Translations under genes and position numbers: made by a program
In this document: in pieces, positions 34,732-43,128 of the stretch
Numbering within the stretch: the stretch's first letter is position 1
How the letters are laid out: every line of letters starts with the position of its first letter
Notes under the pieces: model-generated
Told to the model about the DNA's origin: nothing
The model's input: the letters and a program-made list of their open reading frames with translations, nothing else
Database searches by the model: none
Assembly (NCBI GenBank): GCA_029222685.1
Contig: JARHVB010000086.1
Span: forward strand, 248,001 to 312,000
Direction: 5' to 3'
DNA: 64,000 bases
From: Terripilifer ovatus
GTDB taxonomy: Bacteria; Pseudomonadota; Alphaproteobacteria; Rhizobiales; Beijerinckiaceae

Positions 34732-34748
34732 ATGGAGGGCGCCTCCGT
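34732..34748. promoter_or_regulatory. TetR-type operator candidate 1
   Basis: ATGGAGG-GCG-CCTCCGT is a 17-bp palindrome with one mismatch, in the divergent paoA/tetR interval. Its centre is 30 bp from candidate 2, and its right arm continues into CCTCCGTTTTG (34742-34752), which pairs perfectly with CAAAACGGAGG at 34758-34768. Confidence 0.6.
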
Positions 34749-34761
34749 TTTGCAAGCCAAA

Positions 34762-34778
34762 ACGGAGGGGGCTTCCGT
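34762..34778. promoter_or_regulatory. TetR-type operator candidate 2
   Basis: ACGGAGG-GGG-CTTCCGT is a 17-bp palindrome with one mismatch and the same consensus (ACGGAGG-N3-CCTCCGT) as candidate 1. It ends 22 bp before the tetR start codon. Dual sites three helical turns apart are typical of cooperative repression of divergent promoters; binding is inferred. Confidence 0.6.
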
Positions 34779-34799
34779 TTATTTTAAGAGTGAGGAGAA

Positions 34800-35438
34800 A
34801 TGAGACAGGTGTCGGACACGGCAAACCGCAAACCGCGGGCGGATTCGCTGCGAAATCGCGAGCGTTTGCTGGTGACGGCACGTGACGTGTTCAGCGCCGG
34901 TGGTCCGGACGCGAGCCTCGAGGGCGTGGCCCGCGCCGCAGGCGTCGGGATCGGTACGCTGTATCGTCATTTCCCGACGCGCGAGGCGCTGTTCCAGGCG
35001 GTTTACCGGCGCGAGGTCGACCAGCTTGTCGATCTCGCCGTCACGCTCGCCGCCGAGGGATCGCCGCTGGAGGCGCTGCGGCGCTGGCTCCACGCCTTTA
35101 TCGGCATGGTGGCGACCAAGAAGGGCATGCTGGCGGCGCTGGCCCCCGCCGCCGGCAGTTCCAACGAGCTTTACGCCGATTCTACCGTGCGGTTGACGCG
35201 TTCCATCAATGACCTGATGGCGAAGGCCGTGGCCGCCGGCCAGATCCGCGGCGACATCACGCCGGAGGACATGATGCGTGCGGTGATCGGCATGTGCTAC
35301 GCGCCCGAGCAGCCAGGCTGGCAACACGCGGCCGTCCGCCTGGTCGACGTCTTTGTGGATGGTCTGCGCTCGCGACACGAAAGTCCCGCCAGTGGTGTTG
35401 CCAGCCGAAAAAGCCAATCCAGGAAATCGAAAGATTAA
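34800..35438 (+). CDS. TetR/AcrR-family regulator of the pao operon
   Basis: A 212-residue regulator. The N-terminal HTH (residues 18-65) reads RNRERLLVTARDVFSAGG, ASLEGVARAAGVGIGTLYRH and FPTREALFQAVYRRE. The C-terminal ligand domain has MLAALAPAAGSSNELYADS. The start ATG 34800 follows GAGGAGAA. It is divergent from paoABC with two palindromes between, so it very likely represses both; the inducer may be the aldehyde substrate. Confidence 0.9.
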   Translation: MRQVSDTANRKPRADSLRNRERLLVTARDVFSAGGPDASLEGVARAAGVGIGTLYRHFPTREALFQAVYRREVDQLVDLAVTLAAEGSPLEALRRWLHAFIGMVATKKGMLAALAPAAGSSNELYADSTVRLTRSINDLMAKAVAAGQIRGDITPEDMMRAVIGMCYAPEQPGWQHAAVRLVDVFVDGLRSRHESPASGVASRKSQSRKSKD

Positions 35439-35586
35439 GCCCGAGGGTGCCGCATGTCGTTCCTCGCCGGCTGCCGCTCAGTTGACGAACCGCGCCGGCG
35501 TATGAATGATCTGCGTCCGACGCGTGCGGCATGCATCGCCGGTCATGCCGCAACAATCTCGCCATTCCACCGGAGTTCCGGCGCCC

Positions 35587-36369
35587 ATGCTCCCGCATTC
35601 CGCCCTGAAGTCGATGAACGTGCTGTTCGCCACGCCCTGCTACATCTCGGCGGTGACGATGAACTATGTGACGAGCCTGTTCGGCATGACGCTCGATGCC
35701 GGGCACTACGGCCTGCCGTGCACCCTGCACATGCACAGCGAGAGCCTGATCACCCGCGCGCGCAACAATATTGTCCGCAAGTTCCTCGCCGAGGAGCAGT
35801 TTACCCATCTGTTCTGGATCGATTCCGACATCGTGTTTTCACCCGCTTCGGTGTTCCGCCTGCTGCTCGCCGACCGCGACGTTGCCTGTGGCGTCTATCC
35901 GATGAAGTCGTTCAAATGGCCGGCCGAGGGCCTGCCCGCCGGCATGACCTACAAGCAGTTTCAGGAGCGGTTCACCGAATATCCGTTCAATCCGATCGAC
36001 CACGGCGCGACGCCCGTCAGCCCGCATGCCGACGCGGAGGGCTTCGTCGAAGTGGCCGAGGCGCCGACCGGATTCATGGTCATCAAGCGCCATGTCTTCC
36101 CGCAGATGATGCAGCGCTATCCGCACCTGAACTATGTGCCCGACGGGCCGCCCAATCATCCGCAGGCGCATCTGCACTGGCGCTTCTTCGATTGCATGGT
36201 TGATCCGGATTCAGGACGCTATCTGTCCGAGGACTACGCCTTCTGCCGGTTGTGGCGCGACATGGGCGGCAAGATCTGGGTCGATCTCGAGTGCAAGCTT
36301 GGCCATCTCGGCCAGTATATGTTCCAGGGCGATCTGGAGCAGAGCCTGCGGGCGCAAAACAGATGGTAG
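35587..36369 (+). CDS. glycosyltransferase family 2-like protein
   Basis: A 260-residue protein beginning MLPHSALKSMNVLFATPC. The fold is that of GT-A-type transferases: SLITRARNNIVRKFLAEE, then FWIDSDIVFSPASV, where D-S-D is the likely metal/sugar-nucleotide DxD motif, DRDVACGVYPMK, APTGFMVIKR and a late acidic SEDYAFCRLWRDMGG that may hold the base. GGAG 11 nt upstream supports ATG 35587; ATG 35614 is possible. It has no neighbours of the same pathway, and the acceptor is unknown. No membrane segment is visible. Confidence 0.65.
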   Translation: MLPHSALKSMNVLFATPCYISAVTMNYVTSLFGMTLDAGHYGLPCTLHMHSESLITRARNNIVRKFLAEEQFTHLFWIDSDIVFSPASVFRLLLADRDVACGVYPMKSFKWPAEGLPAGMTYKQFQERFTEYPFNPIDHGATPVSPHADAEGFVEVAEAPTGFMVIKRHVFPQMMQRYPHLNYVPDGPPNHPQAHLHWRFFDCMVDPDSGRYLSEDYAFCRLWRDMGGKIWVDLECKLGHLGQYMFQGDLEQSLRAQNRW

Positions 36370-36560
36370 CCGCCGAGGCGTTGCTTCGGATGGCTTAGGC
36401 TTATCCGTTGAATATGCCGTACAATTTCGCTTTTGTGTGACGGGGTATGCATTATGCTGCGGGCGTAGCCATGGGGTGGCAAAATACATTTCAGATAACG
36501 TTCGTTTTCATCCGCCGCCCAGCCGATGGCCTCATCTGACCGAGCTGCGCGGAGGATATT

Positions 36561-37697
36561 GTGAGCTTCGACGTCACGGCGCTATCGCAATTGATCTGCG
36601 AGATTTACGACGCCGCGCTTGATCCGACGTTGTGGAGACTGGCGCTGCAACATGCGTGCACGTTTGTCGGCGGCGATTCAGCCGCGTTGTTCTGGCATGA
36701 CGCGGCCTCGGAGCGCTCGGCCGCGATGCATCTCTACAATGAGGATCCGTATTACACCCAAATCTATTTCGAGAAATATGTGCCGATGGATCCGATGTTT
36801 CCCGCCGCCACGTTCATGGCGCCGGGTGTTGTGCACACGTCCCTCGATATCGTTCCCTGGAACGAACTGGTGCAGACCCGCTTCTATAAGGAATGGATGC
36901 AACCGCAGCGCATGATCGAGGCTGTCGGCGCCAACCTGGAGAAAACCGCGACCAGCTCGGCTCTGCTGGCCATCAGGTTCACCGAGGACAACGGCTTCGT
37001 CACCGACGAGGTGAGACAGCGCTTCGGCTTGATCGTCCCGCAGTTCCAGCGCGCCGTTGCCATCGGAAGATTGTTCGACCAGGGCAAGGAGACGCAATCC
37101 ATGCTCACGCAGACCCTCGACCATGTCGAGGCCGGCGTGTTCCTGGTTGCCGTGAACGGACATATCGCCTTTGTCAACACGCTGGGCCGGACGATGCTCG
37201 ACGAAGGAGCGATCCTGCGGGAGAGAAACCGCGGGCTCGTGGCCGTGGTACCGGAGGCGCAGCGCATGCTTCGCGACATTTTCCAGGCGGCGGCCAGCGG
37301 CGATGCGTCGATCGGCGCCCGCGGCGTGGCGGTGCCACTTTCCGCCTCGGCGGACAACCGTTGGTTCGCCCACGTGCTACCGCTGACCTCGGGACATCGC
37401 CAGGCCGCTGCCTCGATGTATGCCGCCGTCGCGGCGGTATTCGTGCGCAAGGTATCGCCAGGCGGCGCAGCGCCGCTGGAAGTGCTGGCAAAAAAATACA
37501 AGCTGACGGCAGGCGAAGTGCGAGTCCTGGATGCCGTCGTGAAGGTGGGCAGCGTAAGGGCGATCGCCGAGATGCTTGGAATTTCGGACGCGACGGTCAA
37601 GACGCATCTTCAGCATCTCTTCCGCAAGAGCGGCACAAGCCGCCAAAGCGACCTGATCAAACTGGTGGCAGGGATCGGCGAACAGGCCGAGCACTGA
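36561..37697 (+). CDS. LuxR-family regulator with PAS-like sensor region
   Basis: A 378-residue protein starting at GTG 36561 after GGAGG. The C-terminal GerE/LuxR HTH (about 318-372) reads LTAGEVRVLDAVVKVGSV, RAIAEMLGISDATVKTHLQH and LFRKSGTSRQSDL. The middle (about 180-260) looks PAS-like (LDHVEAGVFLVAVNGHIAFV). The first 170 residues are typical of this alphaproteobacterial LuxR subgroup rather than of acyl-homoserine-lactone receptors. It lies 179 bp upstream of the trimeric autotransporter on the same strand, suggesting it controls that adhesin; this is inference from position. Confidence 0.85.
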   Translation: MSFDVTALSQLICEIYDAALDPTLWRLALQHACTFVGGDSAALFWHDAASERSAAMHLYNEDPYYTQIYFEKYVPMDPMFPAATFMAPGVVHTSLDIVPWNELVQTRFYKEWMQPQRMIEAVGANLEKTATSSALLAIRFTEDNGFVTDEVRQRFGLIVPQFQRAVAIGRLFDQGKETQSMLTQTLDHVEAGVFLVAVNGHIAFVNTLGRTMLDEGAILRERNRGLVAVVPEAQRMLRDIFQAAASGDASIGARGVAVPLSASADNRWFAHVLPLTSGHRQAAASMYAAVAAVFVRKVSPGGAAPLEVLAKKYKLTAGEVRVLDAVVKVGSVRAIAEMLGISDATVKTHLQHLFRKSGTSRQSDLIKLVAGIGEQAEH

Positions 37698-37876
37698 TTC
37701 GCCGTTTCGAGCAGGTTGTTCGATGCAATTTTGCAACAGCTTGGCAGAAACGGCCGCGAGGACCGATAGCGCGTGCCGCGCTGAATAGATTTTCGCTTCG
37801 CCTCAACCGAACGGATGATGCGTCCTGTATCGGCCTTCGACACACTTTGCATAGACGAAGGCTGGGGCCCGAATCA

Positions 37877-40213
37877 ATGACATCAGGATCCACCCGCTGC
37901 GGAAGCGGTGTTGCTGCAATCGTTGCGGCAGAAGTATCGAACACGTCGCGACCGGGCGCTCGCCGCACACATCTGCTCACCAGCAGCGCGATTGCCGGGG
38001 GAACGCTGCGGGGTCTGGTGCTCGCCGCCAGCGTCGGGGCGGGCGCGGGCCTCGCCTCCGCCGCCGACTATTCCGCCGGCAATGCCTTCATCAATCCGCC
38101 ATCAGGTTTCGCGACCGCCGTTGGCGACACGGCCTCAACTACCGGAGCGAATGCATCGGCTTTCGGCAGCCTGGCAACCGCGAACGGCAATGCCGCGAGT
38201 GCGTTCGGCGAAGAGGCCAAGGCCGAAGGCAGCGGCGCGACATCGGTCGGAGCCGCCTCCAACGCCGTCGGTTTCCAAGCGACCGCGACGGGCTACTTCG
38301 CCAATGCCACCGGCAACAATGCCACTTCAACAGGCGCGTGGGCCAACTCCGTCGGCGAAAGCGCCACTGCGACAGGCGCGGAAACAACTGCGACCGGTGA
38401 CAATGCGACCGCAACGGGTGCCTGGAGCACGGCCACCGGCATTTCCGCCACGACGACCGGCGCAAGAGCCAACGCCGTCGGCAATCAAACGACCGCGACC
38501 GGCGCGTTCTCCAACGCCGTCGGCGCTGCAGCAACGGCGACCGGTGTCGGCTCCAAGGCCTTTGGCGCCGGAGCGGTTGCGACGGGCGCCTTCAGCAATG
38601 CGGTCGGCGACCAGGCAACGGCAACGGGCACGCAAAGCAATGCCGTCGGCGCCAACGCTACGGCGACGGGCATGCTGAGCGTCGCCAACGGTGCGAATGC
38701 AACGGCGACCGGTGAGGGCAGCACGGCCAACGGTGCCAACGCGACCGCAACCGGCCAAGGCAGCACCGCCAATGGAGAGTTGGCAACAGCCACAGGCCAG
38801 GGCAGCACCGCCAACGGCCTGGCAGCGACGGCGGCAGGCGCGCGCAGCACGGCAACGGGCGACCGCGCGACGGCGACCGGCGCGTTCAGCAATGCCAACG
38901 GCGCCTTCGCCACGGCGACCGGCCAGGCGAGCACAGCCAATGGCGCCCAGGCGACAGCGACAGGCCAAGGCAGCACCGCCAACGGCGCCAATGCCACCGC
39001 CACCGGCCAGGGCAGCACCGCCAATGGAGCAGCCGCAACCACGACGGGCGCGAGCAGTGTCGCCACCGGCGACCGGGCAACGGCGACAGGCGCCTTCAGC
39101 AATGCCAACGGCGCCTTCGCCACGGCGACTGGCCAGGCCAGCACGGCCAATGGTGACCAGGCGACGGCGACCGGTCAGGGCAGTACGGCCAACGGCGCCA
39201 ATGCGACCGCGACCGGCCAGGCCAGCAATGCCAACGGCACAGCCGCGACGGCAACGGGCGCAAGCAGCGTCGCCAACGGCGATCGGGCGAGCGCCTTCGG
39301 TGCTTTCAGCAATGCCACCGGCGGGACCGCGACGGCGACAGGCCAGGCCAGCACGGCCAACGGCGCCCGCGCCACCGCGACTGGCCAGGGCAGCACTGCC
39401 AATGGCGACACCGCGACAGCGACGGGCCAGGGAAGTTTCGCCAATGGTTTTGCCGCGTCGGCCACCGGCTCGAACAGCAATGCCAACGGCGACCGGGCGA
39501 CGGCAACCGGCGCCTTCAGCAACGCCAACGGCGCGTTTGCAACAGCTACCGGCCAAGCCAGCATCGCCGATGGCGCCGATGCAACCGCCTACGGCCAGGA
39601 TGCGCGCGCCCAGGGCAGCGGCACGACCGCCACCGGCCGGTCCAGCCGGGCCACGGCCGATGGCGCTTCCGCCTATGGCGCGGATGCGCGCGCGACCGGC
39701 GTCAACTCCAGTGCCTTCGGCAACAATGCGACGGCGGCCTTCGACAATTCGAGCGCCTTCGGCAATGGCGCCACGGCGACCGCCGCCAACCAGATGGCCT
39801 TCGGCACGGCGACGAACACCTATCGCATGGCCGGCATCAACTCCGCTGCCAGCCTCGCAGCGCAAACAGGCCCGACCAACTTCGTCACCAGCGATGCGTC
39901 GGGAAATCTTGCCACGTCACCTTTCGGTCCGGCGGACATCGCCCTGCTCAACGCCAATGTGGGCGTTCTGCAGAAGCAGGTGAAACAGGGGTTCGAAGGC
40001 ACCGCCATCGCGATCGCCATGGGCGGCGCGGCGCTGCCGTCCGACAAGAAGTTCGCGATCTCGACCAATTGGGGTACGTTTCGCGGACAGAATGCCGTCG
40101 CTGTCTCCGCGCAGATGCGGCTGAACGAATACGCCGTCATCAACGTCGGCGTCGGTGGCGGGTTTCAGCAGAGTGGCATTGGCGGACGCGCAGGTATAAC
40201 ATTCGCCTGGTGA
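37877..40213 (+). CDS. trimeric autotransporter adhesin (YadA-like)
   Basis: A 778-residue surface protein. Residues 1-63 form a long signal region with a hydrophobic core (LRGLVLAASVGAGAGLASAA). Residues about 80-640 are almost entirely 14-residue YadA head repeats of the form GxxATATGxxSxAN, which build a left-handed beta roll. Residues about 660-690 (NQMAFGTATNTYRMAG) are a neck-like region, and the last 90 (VGVLQKQVKQGFEG, AIAMGGAALP, YAVINVGVGGGFQ, RAGITFAW) are the YadA beta-barrel anchor with the terminal aromatic residue. There is virtually no coiled-coil stalk. The head is very Ala/Thr/Gly/Asn rich. The 3' end overlaps the next gene. Confidence 0.88.
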   Translation: MTSGSTRCGSGVAAIVAAEVSNTSRPGARRTHLLTSSAIAGGTLRGLVLAASVGAGAGLASAADYSAGNAFINPPSGFATAVGDTASTTGANASAFGSLATANGNAASAFGEEAKAEGSGATSVGAASNAVGFQATATGYFANATGNNATSTGAWANSVGESATATGAETTATGDNATATGAWSTATGISATTTGARANAVGNQTTATGAFSNAVGAAATATGVGSKAFGAGAVATGAFSNAVGDQATATGTQSNAVGANATATGMLSVANGANATATGEGSTANGANATATGQGSTANGELATATGQGSTANGLAATAAGARSTATGDRATATGAFSNANGAFATATGQASTANGAQATATGQGSTANGANATATGQGSTANGAAATTTGASSVATGDRATATGAFSNANGAFATATGQASTANGDQATATGQGSTANGANATATGQASNANGTAATATGASSVANGDRASAFGAFSNATGGTATATGQASTANGARATATGQGSTANGDTATATGQGSFANGFAASATGSNSNANGDRATATGAFSNANGAFATATGQASIADGADATAYGQDARAQGSGTTATGRSSRATADGASAYGADARATGVNSSAFGNNATAAFDNSSAFGNGATATAANQMAFGTATNTYRMAGINSAASLAAQTGPTNFVTSDASGNLATSPFGPADIALLNANVGVLQKQVKQGFEGTAIAIAMGGAALPSDKKFAISTNWGTFRGQNAVAVSAQMRLNEYAVINVGVGGGFQQSGIGGRAGITFAW
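38858..39487 (+). repeat. three tandem 210-bp units in the adhesin gene
   Basis: A higher-order repeat of exactly 210 bp (five 14-residue head repeats, 70 residues) starts at 38858, 39068 and 39278, each unit beginning GGCGAC or GGCGAT, then CGx, and coding GDRAxAxGAFSNA. A partial fourth copy begins at 39488. The units differ at scattered positions. Such arrays expand or contract by recombination. Confidence 0.85.
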
Positions 40214-40839
40214 GAGAGAATTTTTTCAATTATTTGAGATCGTATCTCGCGACGCTGGCCGTTGCTTGCGGTTGCTGTTTCATCGCGGCCGCCATGACAC
40301 AGGCGCGAGCGCAACCCAAGCCGGCTGAACAGGCCGGGCCAAAGCCCGCGCAAATCGATCGCAATGGCGTGCTGATCCTGATCCGTTCCACCTTGCTCGC
40401 CCTCGACCAGGCCAACAAGACCGGAAATTATACGGTGCTGCGCGATCTCGGCGCGCCGGCCTTCCAGGTCAATACGGCAGCACGGCTGGCGGAGATTTTC
40501 GCCAAGCAGCGAAGTGACAATCTCGACCTGTCCGGCGTTGCCGCGATCGACCCGCAGCTCAGCCTTTTGCCACAGATCGAACCGAATGGCCTGATGCGCA
40601 TGTCAGGCTTTTTTCCGTCAGTGCCCTCGCAGGTCAATTTCGATCTCGCCTTCGCTCCGGTGAACGGGCAATGGCGGCTGTTCGGTCTTTCGGTGGCGCT
40701 CGGACAGGCGGCGCCCGTGGCCCCTGCCCCGCAACCTCTTGTCGCTCCGCCGCCGGCGGCCGCTCCGGCCCCGGCGCCGGTCGCCAGAAAGGCGACGCCG
40801 GAGCGAAAGCCTGCGCAACCAGCTTCACCCAGACATTAA
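40210..40839 (+). CDS. secreted protein of unknown function, partner of the adhesin
   Basis: A 209-residue protein whose GTG start at 40210 overlaps the adhesin stop as GTGA. It begins with a membrane or signal segment (LRSYLATLAVACGCCFIAAA, then MTQARAQ as a likely cleavage region). The mature part (about 45-165) contains RNGVLILIRSTLLALDQANK, GNYTVLRDLGAPAF and a beta-rich region ending VNGQWRLFGLSVAL; the last 45 residues are Pro/Ala rich. I do not recognise a named family. The overlap argues for co-translation and a shared role with the adhesin, for example in its export or stability. It may be processed to the periplasm. Confidence 0.65.
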   Translation: MRENFFNYLRSYLATLAVACGCCFIAAAMTQARAQPKPAEQAGPKPAQIDRNGVLILIRSTLLALDQANKTGNYTVLRDLGAPAFQVNTAARLAEIFAKQRSDNLDLSGVAAIDPQLSLLPQIEPNGLMRMSGFFPSVPSQVNFDLAFAPVNGQWRLFGLSVALGQAAPVAPAPQPLVAPPPAAAPAPAPVARKATPERKPAQPASPRH

Positions 40840-40895
40840 CTGGCATCAGCCGACACGCACACCGTGCTATGGCACGATTCTGGCCTTGATTGATC

Positions 40896-40924
40896 TTGAC
40901 CGGGCGGAGAACCTTGCCCATGAT
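40896..40924 (+). promoter_or_regulatory. sigma-70-like promoter for the LacI operon
   Basis: TTGACC at 40896-40901 and CATGAT at 40919-40924 are separated by 17 bp, giving a predicted transcription start near 40931. The -10 overlaps the LacI-type palindrome, as expected for a repressed promoter. The -10 matches only 4 of 6 consensus bases. Confidence 0.35.
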
Positions 40925-40938
40925 TAAACGTCTAATCA
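40921..40938. promoter_or_regulatory. LacI-family operator candidate
   Basis: TGATTAAACGTCTAATCA is an 18-bp near-perfect palindrome (one mismatched pair) centred on CG, the hallmark of LacI/GalR operators. It ends at the base before the lacI-type start codon at 40939 and overlaps the predicted -10, fitting autorepression of the whole operon. Confidence 0.65.
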
Positions 40939-41952
40939 ATGACCAGAATGCGCCCCTCACTTCGACATATTGCACAGCGATTGGGCATTTCGGACGCGAC
41001 CGTCTCGAATGCCCTGCATGGAACCGGGCGGGTCTCCACGGATCTGCGCGAGAAGGTGCGCGCCGTCGCCAAGGAGATCGGCTACGTGCCCGATCATGCC
41101 GGCCGGGCCCTTCGCGCAGGGCGGACAAAAACCATCGGCCTGCTGGTTCCCGACATCGCCAATCCCGTCATGGCGACCCTCCTCAGCGAGCTGGAGCTGG
41201 CAGCACGGCGCCGCGGCTATGGCGTCATGGTTGCCAACAGCGCCGACAACCCGGCCACCCAGGCGAGCGAGATCGAGGCCCTGCTTGCCCGTGGCGCGGA
41301 CAGCCTGGTGATCGTTCCCCGCCGGGGCTCGGCCGTCGGACCGGTCCATGTGCCTGTCACAATCATCAGCAGCGCCGCATCGCCCCTGAACACGGTCAGC
41401 AGCGATTATCGCAGCGGCGGCCGGGCCGTGGCCGCGCATCTCGTCGCGCATGGGCATCGCAGCGTCCTGATCCTCGGCGGCGCGCAGGCGTCGGATGTCG
41501 GCATCGAGCGCGTCGCCGGCATGCAGGAGGTGTTTTCCGCCAATGCCGTCCGCTTCGACATCGTCTATTCCGAGGTCACGCTTGATATCGGCAGTGCGCT
41601 TGTTCAGGATTGGAAGCCCGGAACCCATTCCGCCATCGTCGGCGCTTACGACCTGCTGGCGCTGGGCGCCCTCGCACAGTTGCGGGAGCGCAACATCAGA
41701 ATTCCTGAAGACGTCAGCCTGACCGGGTTTGACGACCTTGTATGGTGCAGGTTTTTTTCCCCGCAACTGACGTCGGTCAGAATGGATCATGCAGCGGTCG
41801 CCGATGCCGCGATTGCCAGACTGGACGGAGAGCCATGCCCGGCGACGTTGATTCCGACAGAACTCATCATCCGTGGATCGTCAGGACCGGCCCGCCGGGC
41901 TTCGCCCAAGCGATCCACACGTTCACCCCGAGCAGGAAAGATCACACGTTGA
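40939..41952 (+). CDS. LacI-family regulator, first gene of the transporter operon
   Basis: A 337-residue LacI/GalR protein. The HTH (residues 7-30) reads LRHIAQRLGISDATVSNALH and the hinge is YVPDHAGRALRAG. The sugar-binding-like core has IGLLVPDIANPVMATLL, VSSDYRSGGRAVAAHL, LTGFDDLVWCRFF and LTSVRMDHAAVADAAI. ATG 40939 lies right beside the operator palindrome with no Shine-Dalgarno; ATG 40948 (MRPSLRH) is an alternative. Its stop overlaps the next gene's TTG start (TTGA), so regulator and transporter are made together. The effector is probably the imported substrate. Confidence 0.88.
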   Translation: MTRMRPSLRHIAQRLGISDATVSNALHGTGRVSTDLREKVRAVAKEIGYVPDHAGRALRAGRTKTIGLLVPDIANPVMATLLSELELAARRRGYGVMVANSADNPATQASEIEALLARGADSLVIVPRRGSAVGPVHVPVTIISSAASPLNTVSSDYRSGGRAVAAHLVAHGHRSVLILGGAQASDVGIERVAGMQEVFSANAVRFDIVYSEVTLDIGSALVQDWKPGTHSAIVGAYDLLALGALAQLRERNIRIPEDVSLTGFDDLVWCRFFSPQLTSVRMDHAAVADAAIARLDGEPCPATLIPTELIIRGSSGPARRASPKRSTRSPRAGKITR

Positions 41953-42986
41953 AAAACATCATCACAGCGACGCTGGTTCCAACGCTTGCCTCTACATTCG
42001 CCTTCCTGAGCCTGACAACCGCCGCACCTGCGCGGGATCTCTCGATTTCCGTTTACGGCGCCAGTCAGGATGCCTATCGCCGCCTGCTCTATGCTCCGTT
42101 CGAAGCAAAATGCGGCTGCAAGCTCATCGTCGAGGCGGGCAACAGCAATGAACGGCTGGCAAAGCTGGAAGCACGCAAGGGCGCGCCTGTGATCGACCTG
42201 GCCATCCTGCCGGATTACAGCGCGGTCTATGCGGCCCGCAAGGACCTGATCGATCCGATCGACGTCTCCCAGCTCAGCAACTACACGAAGCTGTATGAAT
42301 TTGCGCGCGACCCGATCGGTAACCACTACGGGGTCGGCTACACCTTCTACGCGACCGGCATCGTCTATCGTACCGACAAGATTTCCATCTCGTCGTGGAA
42401 GGATCTGTGGGGCCCCAAGCTAAAGGACAAACTGGCCCTGCCCGACATCAGTTCCTCGCAAGGTCCCATGCTGCTGATGATGGCCGAGCGCGCCTTCGGC
42501 GGCAGCGATCCAGCCTTCAGCACCGGCATGGACAAGGTCGCGGTGGTGAAAGGCGGCGTCGTCAGCTTCTATTCGGCGGGAACGGAGCTGGTGCAGCTCT
42601 TCCAGCAGGATGAAATCTGGGCCGCGGTGACGGGACGGTTCAACTGGCCGCTGATCAAGCGGCTGAAACTGCCCCTCGCCTGGGCCAGCCCTTCGGAAGG
42701 GGATTCCGGCGGCATGAATGTGATGGTCGTGACCAAGGGATCGAAGAACCGCGATCTCGCCCTGCAGTTCATGGACTTCTGGCTGTCGACCGAGGTTCAG
42801 GAAAAGCTTGCCGCCGAACGCATCGACAGCCCGGGGAACGCGGCTGCGCAGGTCGCGCCGGAAGCGGCCGAAAACCTGACTTACGGCGAAGACAACGTCC
42901 GGCGCATCCATCTGGTCCGGCCAGACATCATCGATCAGCAGCGCGCGGGCTGGGTCAACACCTGGAACGAGAAGATAAAGCCCTAG
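41949..42986 (+). CDS. ABC importer periplasmic binding protein (PotD-like)
   Basis: A 345-residue extracellular solute-binding protein. The signal peptide is visible (TLVPTLASTFAFLSLTTAA, cleavage near APA-RD). The mature part has ISVYGASQDAYRRLLYAPFE, DLAILPDYSAVYAA, YGVGYTFYATGIVYR, SWKDLWGPKLKDKLALPD and LALQFMDFWLSTEVQEKLA, typical of the polyamine/iron type-II binding class. The start is TTG 41949 with AGGAAAG upstream, overlapping the regulator stop. The TAG stop is part of the 4-bp CTAG that borders an inserted inverted-repeat element. The substrate is unknown; the downstream deaminase suggests an amino-bearing compound. Confidence 0.85.
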   Translation: MKNIITATLVPTLASTFAFLSLTTAAPARDLSISVYGASQDAYRRLLYAPFEAKCGCKLIVEAGNSNERLAKLEARKGAPVIDLAILPDYSAVYAARKDLIDPIDVSQLSNYTKLYEFARDPIGNHYGVGYTFYATGIVYRTDKISISSWKDLWGPKLKDKLALPDISSSQGPMLLMMAERAFGGSDPAFSTGMDKVAVVKGGVVSFYSAGTELVQLFQQDEIWAAVTGRFNWPLIKRLKLPLAWASPSEGDSGGMNVMVVTKGSKNRDLALQFMDFWLSTEVQEKLAAERIDSPGNAAAQVAPEAAENLTYGEDNVRRIHLVRPDIIDQQRAGWVNTWNEKIKP

Positions 42987-43122
42987 CAGGCTGCTGAAAA
43001 AGTCGGATCGACCGTCTGTTTGGGCCTAAAAATTGAGTACGGACTGGAATCGAACCGTGAACGGATAGGAATCAAAAAGTTTGAATTCCAAGGTTCAAAA
43101 ACCTTTTTCAGCAGCCTGCTAG
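42983..43122. mobile_element. MITE-like element with 20-bp terminal inverted repeats
   Basis: CTAGCAGGCTGCTGAAAAAG at 42983-43002 is the exact reverse complement of 43103-43122. The 100 bp between them code for nothing. CTAG borders both ends and may be a target duplication; the remaining arms (GCAGGCTGCTGAAAAAG) look like transposase termini of an IS5-type element. It separates the binding-protein stop from the permease start by 142 bp. Removing one CTAG plus the insert would leave TAG-AGCGAA-ATG, a normal operon junction. The transcript could fold into a 20-bp stem. Confidence 0.75.
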
Positions 43123-43128
43123 AGCGAA

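Noticed and set aside
38327..39865. A 512-codon open frame on the minus strand opposite the adhesin
   Set aside because: It arises from the repetitive, stop-poor codon pattern of the plus-strand head repeats; the plus frame has a signal region and the YadA anchor, the minus frame has neither.
40870..40884. Possible sigma-54 element TGGCAC-N5-TGGC before the LacI gene
   Set aside because: The -12 half has a mismatch (TGGC for TTGC), no enhancer-binding protein is nearby, and a sigma-70-like promoter overlapping the operator fits better.
42983..43122. Inverted repeat read as a Rho-independent terminator
   Set aside because: The arms are 100 bp apart with CTAG at both ends and a same-operon gene follows at once; a MITE-like insertion explains it better.
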